Assembly (NCBI GenBank): GCA_964655775.1
Contig: CAZZNQ010000028.1
Span: forward strand, 1-42,080
From: CAZZNQ01 sp964655775
GTDB lineage: Bacteria > Planctomycetota > Brocadiia > SM23-32
Length of the DNA: 42,080 nucleotides
Direction: 5' to 3'
A program made the translations under genes and the position numbers. Below the pieces are notes generated by a model, which had not been told where the DNA came from, did no database searches, and worked only from the letters and a program-made list of their open reading frames with translations. This document shows, piece by piece, positions 7,787 through 14,753 of the stretch (the stretch's first letter is position 1; each line of letters begins with the position of its first letter).

Positions 7787-9319
7787 CTATTCCAGCCGGC
7801 GGTCGAGGGTGCGGTAGCTGATGGCCTCGCTCAGGTGGTGTGGCAGGATGCGCTCGGAAGATTCCAGGTCCGCTATGGTCCGCGAGACCCGGAGGATTTT
7901 GTCGTAGGCGCGTGCGGACAACCCCAGGGTGTCCATCGCCTGCCTCAGGAGCACGTGTCCGTCGTTGTCCACCTGGCAGTTCATCTCGACCTGTTTCCGG
8001 CCCATCGCGGCGTTCGTGTAGGGCCGCGTCCCGCCGAAGCGTTCCAGCTGCCGTTGCCGGGCCGCGGTCACCCGGCCGCGCACCTGTTCCGATGGTTCGC
8101 CGTTCTGCTTGGAGACCAGTTCGCGGTACTCCAGGGCCGGCACGTCCACGTGGATGTCGATCCTGTCCAGCAGCGGACCGCTGATCCTGCGCCTGTAGCG
8201 TTCGATTTGCACAGGTGAGCAGCGACATTGGCGGCGCGCGTCGGTGTAGTGTCCGCACGGGCAGGGGTTCATGGCCGCCACCAGCATGAAGTCGGCCGGG
8301 TAGGTGACCGTGGCACTCGCCCGGGCGATGGTGACCTGACCGTCCTCCAGCGGCTGGCGGAGCGTCTCCAGGGCCGTGCGCCCGAACTCGGGCAGCTCGT
8401 CCAGGAAGACCACCCCGTGGTGGGCCAGACTGATCTCACCGGGAGTGGGATGGGTGCCCCCGCCCACGAGGCCGGCGGTGCTGACGGTGTGATGGGGCGA
8501 ACGGAAGGGCCGGACGGCCATGAGTGACTGCCCCGCATCAAGCAGGCCGCTGACGCTGTAGACGCGGGTAGTCTCGAGCGACTCCTCCAGGCTCAGGCCG
8601 GGCAGTATGGTGCATAGCCGTTTGGCCAGCATGCTTTTGCCCGCGCCCGGAGGTCCGACCATCAGCACGTTGTGTCCGCCTGCGGCTGCCACCTCGAGGG
8701 CGCGCTTGGCGTGGTGCTGGCCGTGCACTTCGGCGAAGTCCACGTCGTAATGCTGCGACGCCTGGAACAACTGCTCGAGGTCGATGCGGACCGGCAACAG
8801 GCTCTGGCTGCCTGTGAAGAATGCGACGGCCTCGCCCATGGTGGCGACGGGTATCACGTTGAGCCCGCTCACCACGGCCGCCTCCCGGGCATTGTCCATC
8901 GGCACCACCAGCCCGTCCAGGCCCTTCTCGCGCGCACAGAGCGCCATCGACAGGCACCCGTTCACCTTCCGGACCCGTCCATCCAGGGCAAGCTCGCCGA
9001 CCACGGCGTACCTCTTCTCGTCGGGGATCTCGATCACGCCGTTGGCGAGGAGTATGCCGAGTGCAATCGGCAGCTCGAAAGCCGGTCCTTCCTTGCGACG
9101 GTCGGCGGGCGCAAGGTTGATGGTTGTCGCGACGGTTGGCAGGTTGTGACCGGTGCTGCGGAGCGCGGCCCGGACTCGGTCGATGCTCTCCTTGACGCTT
9201 GCATCCGGCAGGCCGACGATGGTGGCCCTGGGGATCGTCGATCTGGTCGTGTAAACCTCGACCTCGACCGGGTAAGCGTCTATCCCCAGAACGCCCATGC
9301 TGTGAACCCTGGCGAGCAC
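7787..9319 (-). CDS. comM: YifB/ComM family Mg-chelatase-like AAA+ ATPase
   Basis: A 510-residue full-length ComM/YifB protein. An N-terminal ChlI/Lon-like domain opens VLARVHSMGVLGIDAYPVEV. The central AAA+ module has Walker A GPPGAGKS at residues 222-229 and a Walker B in GVVFLDELPEF. A cysteine pattern NPCPCGHY...CRC and the C-terminal Mg-chelatase domain complete it. In naturally transformable bacteria ComM is a hexameric branch-migration helicase that extends heteroduplex during recombination; most bacteria have it whether or not they are competent. The GTG start was chosen because the family begins exactly there; AAGG lies just ahead. The gene has its own promoter within the gap to pssA. 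Confidence 0.93.
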   Translation of the reverse strand: MLARVHSMGVLGIDAYPVEVEVYTTRSTIPRATIVGLPDASVKESIDRVRAALRSTGHNLPTVATTINLAPADRRKEGPAFELPIALGILLANGVIEIPDEKRYAVVGELALDGRVRKVNGCLSMALCAREKGLDGLVVPMDNAREAAVVSGLNVIPVATMGEAVAFFTGSQSLLPVRIDLEQLFQASQHYDVDFAEVHGQHHAKRALEVAAAGGHNVLMVGPPGAGKSMLAKRLCTILPGLSLEESLETTRVYSVSGLLDAGQSLMAVRPFRSPHHTVSTAGLVGGGTHPTPGEISLAHHGVVFLDELPEFGRTALETLRQPLEDGQVTIARASATVTYPADFMLVAAMNPCPCGHYTDARRQCRCSPVQIERYRRRISGPLLDRIDIHVDVPALEYRELVSKQNGEPSEQVRGRVTAARQRQLERFGGTRPYTNAAMGRKQVEMNCQVDNDGHVLLRQAMDTLGLSARAYDKILRVSRTIADLESSERILPHHLSEAISYRTLDRRLE

Positions 9320-9383
9320 TGCCTTGCAGTCCTTCCCCTGTTGGCCTTCGTCCTAGCCGAAACGGTGCCTGATATTGGACGGA

Positions 9384-9413
9384 AGTATAGCCCGTCGAGG
9401 CACGCCGCCGCAA
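9384..9413 (-). promoter_or_regulatory. sigma-70-type promoter for comM
   Basis: On the minus strand TTGCGG, 18 bases, TATACT, with about 60 bases between the predicted start point and the GTG. Confidence 0.45.
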
Positions 9414-9431
9414 GGAGAGGGCCGTGATGTC

Positions 9432-10142
9432 CTATGCGTGGTGGGCGGCGCGCAGCTTCGCACCTGCTGCGCCCAGCGGTCCGGACGCGACATAGCCCCA
9501 CATCAGCGCTCCGAACATGTACTCATATCTCCAGACGACCGATCCGGCGATGAATGCCAGACCGATGAGCACTGCATTGCGGGGGTGCAGGCGAGAGATG
9601 ATGGCGCTGGCATGGCGGTAGGGGATGCCACTGACGGTGAGTGCGCTCAGCAGCACGACAAGCCAGAGAAGCAGCACCCCACCGGGGGAAAACATCGCGT
9701 TGGTCTCCGTCTGGACCAGCACGGCCGTGGCGATCGCGCTTCCTGCGCCGGTGGACGGAAGTCCGGCGAAGGTCCCGTGATTCTGTTCGTCGCCCGTGCG
9801 GGTATTGAAGCGGGCAAGACGCCACGCGATGCACAGGGGGTACAGCGCGAGAATGGCCCAGCCTATCTGCTGCAGATCGGACGGCAAAAGGGACCCTACC
9901 AGAACGGCTGGAGCAGCTCCGAAGGTGAGCATGTCGGCCAGCGAGTCGAGTTCCGCGCCGAACTCGCTATCAGCGTCCAGAGACCGAGCGAGCACGCCGT
10001 CCAATGAGTCCAGGAGCACGCCGACGAGTATCACAAGCGCGCCCAGCTCCGGCTTGCCCGCCACGGCCAGGGCGCACGCTGTAAACCCCGATGCCGCATT
10101 GGCAAGAGATGCGGCGGACGGGGCGTTCTGGCTTATGTTCAT
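9432..10142 (-). CDS. pssA: CDP-diacylglycerol--serine O-phosphatidyltransferase (PssA-type CDP-alcohol phosphatidyltransferase)
   Basis: An integral membrane enzyme of 236 residues with several hydrophobic helices. It carries an exact CDP-alcohol phosphatidyltransferase signature, DGx2ARx8Gx3Dx3D, at residues 48-70, which binds the metals and CDP-diacylglycerol. The N-terminal sequence and the following FNTR segment (residues about 111-114, WRLARFNTR) are typical of PssA rather than PgsA, so phosphatidylserine synthesis, the first step toward phosphatidylethanolamine, is the likely role. An in-frame ATG 30 bases upstream is possible; the inner ATG has AAGG and GGAG ahead of it. It lies downstream of the VTT-AMMECR1 gene on the same strand. 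No phosphatidylserine decarboxylase gene is seen in the window. Confidence 0.85.
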   Translation of the reverse strand: MNISQNAPSAASLANAASGFTACALAVAGKPELGALVILVGVLLDSLDGVLARSLDADSEFGAELDSLADMLTFGAAPAVLVGSLLPSDLQQIGWAILALYPLCIAWRLARFNTRTGDEQNHGTFAGLPSTGAGSAIATAVLVQTETNAMFSPGGVLLLWLVVLLSALTVSGIPYRHASAIISRLHPRNAVLIGLAFIAGSVVWRYEYMFGALMWGYVASGPLGAAGAKLRAAHHA

Positions 10143-10253
10143 TGACTCCGAGCCTTGTCTTCGCGTTCGCATGGGGCGTCGGCATCGCGCCGCCGACGGT
10201 ACCTAGTTCTACCAGACCGGTGCTCCGTCCGCCAGTCAAAAGTGGATCGGCCG

Positions 10254-11609
10254 TTACGAAGCTTCGGTGCTGGGAGGGTCGGAGATGATCTGGGCGGTGA
10301 ACGCGTACACCTCAGTGGAGGGGTCCCGCCAGGCGTCCGGGCTTAGGCCGGCCTTGCCCCGGCAGCAGTTGGACAGGAACTCCTCCATGGTCCAGCCGGT
10401 CTCGGCCGCAACCTGGGGAAGGAAGCAGCCGCTGCGGCCTCCGCGCTTGATGTAGATTCCGTGGGTGCCGATTTCGAGCTCGGCCAGGGGTTCGCTGACT
10501 TGCTCAAGCGGAGACAGGACGGATATCTCGATGTCCAGATCGCCCAGTTCCTCGGGGCGGAGCTGCATGCCGAAAAAGCGGGCGTCCTGCGTGGCCGACG
10601 CTGCCGCCATGTCGCGAACCACCTGCCAGAGCGGCTCCTGGGCGATGAATCGGCCGATGCAGCCGCGCAACTGGTCTTGGGTCTTCAGGGTAACGAAGGC
10701 GCCTTGGTGGCCCATCAGCTCCGGATTCGAGACTTCGAACTGGGGCGGGCGGCGGCGATTGACGGCCGCCTCCACGGTTTGCCTTGCGATGCGCAGTAGT
10801 TCACGTTGTCCTTCGGGCGATATCATTGGGCTGCCTTGCGATTGGTCGAAGTCCGTTGCTGCTGGCTGAGGGTCCGGAGTGAGCGGGGCGACCGGCGGCT
10901 GCCCCTCTGGGGGAGACGCCTCACCTGAAAAGATCTTAACACAGGCGAAGACGAGGACCAACAAGACGATGAAGGCAACCGTAAGGAGATCGAAGTACTT
11001 CTCTATGAATGGTCGTATCCGCCCTCCGAAAAGATAGAAAAGAAGCCCAATCGAGCCAAACCGCAAGCCCCTGCCCACCACTGAGGCCAAGACGAAGAAC
11101 ACGAACGGCACATTGTCGTGGCACACCCCGGCAGCGTTCGTAACAACCATGTAGGGAACGGGTGTGAGCGCGGCGACGAATATGTAAAAGGAGCTCTTCG
11201 CCGCAAAAGCGGCCTTCACGGCTTCGTACTTCTCCGTCATATGCAGCCAGGAGAGTACCGGCAGAGATAGAACCCATTGGAGCAACGGATCTCCGATCCA
11301 ACGGCCGATCGCATAGCCGATTACCCCCCCAGTCACGGAGCAGCATGCGGCAAGGATTCCATAGCGGATTGCTCTGCGCCTTCTCCCAAGAGCCATAGGG
11401 ATGAGTAGGGTCTCGGTCGGCACGGGAAGAAAGAACGCCTCGCAGACGGCAAGCAGAGCCAGTGCTACGGGAGCAAAAGGCGTTGCTGCCCACCTCAGGA
11501 CCCAATAGTAGACTCGCCGGAGGATGCCGACCCGCGCGATAGGTTCAGAGGTGTCCAGACCGGGCCGGCTGCGGTCATTCGGCGTTCTCAACACGCACCC
11601 CCTTTCCAA
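10254..11609 (-). CDS. fusion protein: YqaA/DedA-like VTT membrane domain + AMMECR1 domain
   Basis: One uninterrupted frame of 451 codons joins two families. Residues about 40-225 form a VTT (DedA/YqaA) membrane domain. It shows EAFFLPVPTETLLIP (57-71), matching the E-F-P-P-E re-entrant loop motif, then GGVIGYAIGRWIG, TPVPYMVVTNAAG and a final helix. DedA/VTT proteins are linked to phospholipid and undecaprenyl-phosphate transport across the membrane. Residues about 229-262 are a Pro-rich linker. Residues about 265-445 are an AMMECR1 domain with the signature LRGCIG at 314-319. The first codon is TTG overlapping the DUF523 gene by 35 bases; GTG at 11594 is equally possible. An ATG at codon 262 with AAGG 7 bases ahead could also give free AMMECR1 protein. 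Function of the fusion unknown. Confidence 0.85.
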   Translation of the reverse strand: MERGCVLRTPNDRSRPGLDTSEPIARVGILRRVYYWVLRWAATPFAPVALALLAVCEAFFLPVPTETLLIPMALGRRRRAIRYGILAACCSVTGGVIGYAIGRWIGDPLLQWVLSLPVLSWLHMTEKYEAVKAAFAAKSSFYIFVAALTPVPYMVVTNAAGVCHDNVPFVFFVLASVVGRGLRFGSIGLLFYLFGGRIRPFIEKYFDLLTVAFIVLLVLVFACVKIFSGEASPPEGQPPVAPLTPDPQPAATDFDQSQGSPMISPEGQRELLRIARQTVEAAVNRRRPPQFEVSNPELMGHQGAFVTLKTQDQLRGCIGRFIAQEPLWQVVRDMAAASATQDARFFGMQLRPEELGDLDIEISVLSPLEQVSEPLAELEIGTHGIYIKRGGRSGCFLPQVAAETGWTMEEFLSNCCRGKAGLSPDAWRDPSTEVYAFTAQIISDPPSTEAS

Positions 11610-12036
11610 GCAGAGCGGCAGTCGTCACACCGCAACCGGACACGGACATCTCTCCACGGCGAATCTGTTCGACGCCGCACGATGGGCTGCCTTCTCTGAG
11701 AATCGCCTCCCGTGCGTGCGCGAGCTGGGCGATACGAACCGCTGCGTCGGCCCCCCGCAGGAACTGATCGGTCACGTCCATCCCGCATTGCGAGATGACG
11801 GGTGCGCGTCCTTCCAGCACATCTCGGCCGTCGCCCGATTCTATCTCCGATGGCGTGCGCGGCGTGGGCAGACCGCCCAACTGCTCCGGGCAGATAGGTA
11901 CGAGTGTGCAGCGATCGGTCAGCGCGAGCACGCGATCGCGGGCGCAAGCGGCGCCATTGTAGCGTGTTCTCAATCCCAGAAGGCATGCGCTGACGAGAAT
12001 AATGCGCTTGCCGGTTGTTCCGTTGCTCGTGATCAT
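11575..12036 (-). CDS. DUF523 family protein
   Basis: A 153-residue cytoplasmic protein of the DUF523 family. It has the family hallmarks in order: VSACLLGLRTRYNG near the N-terminus, CPEQLGGLPTPR at mid-length, and REGSPSCGV followed by GCGVTTAALL at the end. The conserved cysteines and glycine loops suggest a ligand or metal site, but no activity is established. An upstream in-frame TTG would add 12 residues; the ATG was preferred because the family starts a few residues before the first strand. The 3' end overlaps the start of the VTT-AMMECR1 gene, so translation of the two is probably coupled. Confidence 0.85.
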   Translation of the reverse strand: MITSNGTTGKRIILVSACLLGLRTRYNGAACARDRVLALTDRCTLVPICPEQLGGLPTPRTPSEIESGDGRDVLEGRAPVISQCGMDVTDQFLRGADAAVRIAQLAHAREAILREGSPSCGVEQIRRGEMSVSGCGVTTAALLGKGVRVENAE

Positions 12037-12097
12037 GGCGCCATTGTCCCCGGTCCCCGCGGGCGGGGTCAAGGACAGCGGCTCAGGCGCGGGCGTG

Positions 12098-12127
12098 TTG
12101 AACGCGTGCCCCTGAATCTGCTATAAG
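12098..12127 (+). promoter_or_regulatory. sigma-70-type promoter for the yjbQ-CPBP(-tyrS) run
   Basis: TTGAAC, 18 bases, TATAAG, about 50 bases before the yjbQ start codon. Confidence 0.45.
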
Positions 12128-12178
12128 ACGCGCCGCAGGACTCACGCCCGTTCCTCAAGACGAAGGGCTGCAGGCGAT

Positions 12179-12568
12179 ATGGAACAGCTATCGGTGCGCA
12201 CCTCCTCCAGGACGGAGTTTGTCGACGTCACGATCCGTATCAGGGACACCGTCGCGTCATGCGGAGTCAGCGACGGGCACTGCGTCGTTTTCGTGCCGCA
12301 CACGACGGCGGGGGTCACCATAAATGAGAACGCGGATCCGGCCGTTGTCCGGGACACTCTGATGGAGCTGAAGAAGATGGTCCCGTTCGACGACGGATAC
12401 AGCCACGCCGAGGGCAACAGCGCCGCGCACATCAAGGCAAGCATGATGGGCTCTTCCTGCACAGTAATCGTGGAGGGCGGCGAGCTCCGACTCGGTCGCT
12501 GGCAAGGCATTTACCTGTGCGAGTTCGACGGTCCGCGTTCCCGCGAAGTCTGGGTGTCCTGCAGGTAA
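12179..12568 (+). CDS. yjbQ: YjbQ/UPF0047 family protein (secondary thiamine-phosphate synthase type)
   Basis: A compact 129-residue protein at the usual family length. Diagnostic blocks are VFVPHTTAGVTINENADP (His and Asn/Glu of the putative metal site), YSHAEGNSAAHIKASMMG and the final GRWQGIYLCEFDGPR. Members weakly replace thiamine-phosphate synthase in E. coli, so some annotations call them secondary thiamine-phosphate synthases; the physiological reaction remains open. It forms a tight run with the CPBP protease gene (10-base gap) and then tyrS. Confidence 0.9.
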   Translation: MEQLSVRTSSRTEFVDVTIRIRDTVASCGVSDGHCVVFVPHTTAGVTINENADPAVVRDTLMELKKMVPFDDGYSHAEGNSAAHIKASMMGSSCTVIVEGGELRLGRWQGIYLCEFDGPRSREVWVSCR

Positions 12569-12578
12569 GGGAGCGCGA

Positions 12579-13319
12579 TTGTCCGACACAGACGACCAGA
12601 GCAGGGGCTCTGCGAACGAGAAAACGCGTGGGCGCGTCCCGCAGAGGGTTCCCTGGGGTGTCATTGAGGGCTTCGCGGCCGTCGGGGCTTTCATTCTCGT
12701 ACAGGGGTTCTTCGGGCCCGTAGTGAGACTGTGGCAGGGACCGGAGAACCTGCAGATATACGCCGCCGTCCCGAGCTTCCTGGTCGGGGGACTCGTGCTC
12801 TGGGTCCTGCTCCGACACTGGTGCAAGGGCCGCATGTCCTGGAATGAGGCGATCGGCCTGGTGGCGCCGCGGCGGAAGACGCTCAAGTCGCTGTGGCGGC
12901 CCGTCGTCGGTTCCGCGTCCCTGTATTTCATCGCGCTGGTCGTGACGATTCTGGTGGCGGCCAGGCTCCGTGTGGAGCCTCCCGTCCAGGAGCTTGCCAG
13001 GAGTATCAGGAGTACGACCTCCCCCCAGGTGCTGCTGCTGGCCTGCATCGTGACCGTCGGCCTGGTGCCACTGGTGGAAGAAACCTTGTTCCGAGGGATG
13101 CTCTATCTGCCACTGCGACAGCGATTCGGCGTCTGGCCGTCGGTCGTCGTCGTGAGTCTTCTGTTCGCGTATCTCCATCAGTATCCGTTCGGCTTTGCCC
13201 AGTTGTTCGTGCTGTCCGGGGCATTTATCTGGTTGTTCGAACACACCGGCTCGCTCTGGGTGCCCATATTCGCCCACTCGGTGTACAATGCCGTCAACCT
13301 GTTGCTGGTGCGCATGTGA
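12579..13319 (+). CDS. CPBP family intramembrane glutamic endopeptidase
   Basis: A polytopic membrane protein of 246 residues from the ABI/CAAX-protease-and-bacteriocin-processing family. The three catalytic motifs are visible: EETLFRG (double Glu and Arg), FAYLH on the next helix, and HSVYN near the C-terminus. Together they form the intramembrane Glu/His site. The first 25 residues are polar with several Arg and Lys, facing the cytoplasm. The start is TTG, with AAGGGAG 5-6 bases upstream. Substrate unknown; no bacteriocin-like peptide gene lies nearby. Confidence 0.88.
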   Translation: MSDTDDQSRGSANEKTRGRVPQRVPWGVIEGFAAVGAFILVQGFFGPVVRLWQGPENLQIYAAVPSFLVGGLVLWVLLRHWCKGRMSWNEAIGLVAPRRKTLKSLWRPVVGSASLYFIALVVTILVAARLRVEPPVQELARSIRSTTSPQVLLLACIVTVGLVPLVEETLFRGMLYLPLRQRFGVWPSVVVVSLLFAYLHQYPFGFAQLFVLSGAFIWLFEHTGSLWVPIFAHSVYNAVNLLLVRM

Positions 13320-13419
13320 GACGGACCGCCGCGTCCACGTGCACGAACACCGGCAAAGCGTTAGACTACGGACCACCCACCCGGTACGCCGCGAGACTAC
13401 GCAAACGGAAACAGAGAGA

Positions 13420-14655
13420 ATGACCGGACTGACGGACGCAGTGGAAAAGCAGATGGAGCTGATTCGCCGGGGTGCGGCGGACATCATCCCCGAGGAGGAG
13501 CTGGAGAAGAAGATCGCCCGCTCGCTGGAGAAGGGCGTACCGCTTCGCGTGAAGTTCGGCCTGGACCCGACGGCGCCGGACATTCATCTAGGCAATGCCG
13601 TCCCACTGCAGAAGCTGCGCGCCTTTCAGGACCTGGGGCATCATGCCATCCTCATCGTGGGCGACTACACGGCTACTGTCGGCGATCCCAGCGGGCGCAA
13701 TGCGACCCGGCCCCAGCTCACGCATCAGGAGGTGATGGTCCACGCCAAGACTTACCTTGAGCAGGTGGGCAAGATCGTGGACCTGGACGAGGCCGAGATA
13801 GTCCACAACGGGAGCTGGTTCGGCGAGATGTCGTTCGGAGAGGTCATCCAGCTCGCCGCTAAGCTCACGGTGGCGCGTTGCCTGGAACGGGACGATTTCA
13901 GCCAGCGCATGGCCGCCAACCTTCCGATCAGCCTTCACGAGCTTCTTTATCCCCTCATGCAGGCGTATGATTCCGTAATGGTGCGCAGTGACGTGGAACT
14001 CGGGGGCACCGACCAGACCTTCAACATCCTTCTCGGCCGCGACCTGCAGCGGGAGGTGGACCAGGAGCCGCAGGTGGTGGTTACCAATCCGCTTCTTGAG
14101 GGGCTGGACGGCGTGGAAAAGATGTCCAAGAGCAAGGGCAACTACATCGGCATCTCCGAGCCGCCGGCCACCATCTTTGGCAAGGCGATGAGCATCCCCG
14201 ACGATCTGATGCGAAAGTACTTCATACTTACGACGGACGTGCCGCTCGAACGTGTCGATACCGTTATGTCCGAAAAGCATCCGCGGGAGGCAAAAGCGGA
14301 ACTCGGGCGGGCGATAGTGCGCCGTTACTACAATGAATCCGCCGCCGACGAAGCCGCGTCCGAGTTCGATCGCGTGTTCCGCGAAGGCCGGCTCCCCCAG
14401 GACATGCCGGAGGTTACGGTTCCCGCTTCGGAGTTGGAGGACGGGGCGATTTGGGTTGTGCGCCTTCTGAGGCTAACCGACATGGCCTCCAGCAACGGCG
14501 AGGCGAGGCGTCTCATCGAGCAGGGGGGCGTGCGGTACGGGAGCGACGCCGATTCGCTGGAGACCGTGTCCGACGCGGGTGCGGACCTGGAAGTCGCCAC
14601 CGGCGACATCGTGAACGTGGGGAAGCGGCGCTTCTGCAGACTCGTCGTAGGATGA
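13420..14655 (+). CDS. tyrS: tyrosyl-tRNA synthetase
   Basis: A complete class Ic tyrosyl-tRNA synthetase of 411 residues. The HIGH-type motif is HLGN at residues 56-59 in the segment FGLDPTAPDIHLGN, and the KMSKS loop is at 234-238. An S4 RNA-binding domain occupies the last 65 or so residues (SNGEARRLIEQGGVRYG). The length and HLGN motif place it in the TyrRS group found in Thermus and many proteobacteria rather than the Bacillus/E. coli group. No T-box is seen in the 100-base leader. The ATG closely follows an AGAGAGA stretch as weak SD. Confidence 0.96.
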   Translation: MTGLTDAVEKQMELIRRGAADIIPEEELEKKIARSLEKGVPLRVKFGLDPTAPDIHLGNAVPLQKLRAFQDLGHHAILIVGDYTATVGDPSGRNATRPQLTHQEVMVHAKTYLEQVGKIVDLDEAEIVHNGSWFGEMSFGEVIQLAAKLTVARCLERDDFSQRMAANLPISLHELLYPLMQAYDSVMVRSDVELGGTDQTFNILLGRDLQREVDQEPQVVVTNPLLEGLDGVEKMSKSKGNYIGISEPPATIFGKAMSIPDDLMRKYFILTTDVPLERVDTVMSEKHPREAKAELGRAIVRRYYNESAADEAASEFDRVFREGRLPQDMPEVTVPASELEDGAIWVVRLLRLTDMASSNGEARRLIEQGGVRYGSDADSLETVSDAGADLEVATGDIVNVGKRRFCRLVVG

Positions 14656-14674
14656 TCGGCCGCGTCCGCTCCGT

Positions 14675-14703
14675 TTGATATGCCGGCTTCTTTGGGCTAT
14701 CAT
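14675..14703 (+). promoter_or_regulatory. sigma-70-type promoter for the SurA/PpiD-like gene and ribF
   Basis: TTGATA, 17 bases, TATCAT, about 50 bases before the GTG start. Both hexamers are close to consensus. Confidence 0.5.
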
Positions 14704-14753
14704 CTCGTACTTTCCCACCATGGGTGTATCTGCATCCGACGGAGGATTCTTCT

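Noticed and set aside
13320..13419. T-box leader before tyrS
   Set aside because: The gap is too short and the T-box sequence (TGGNACCGCG) is absent.
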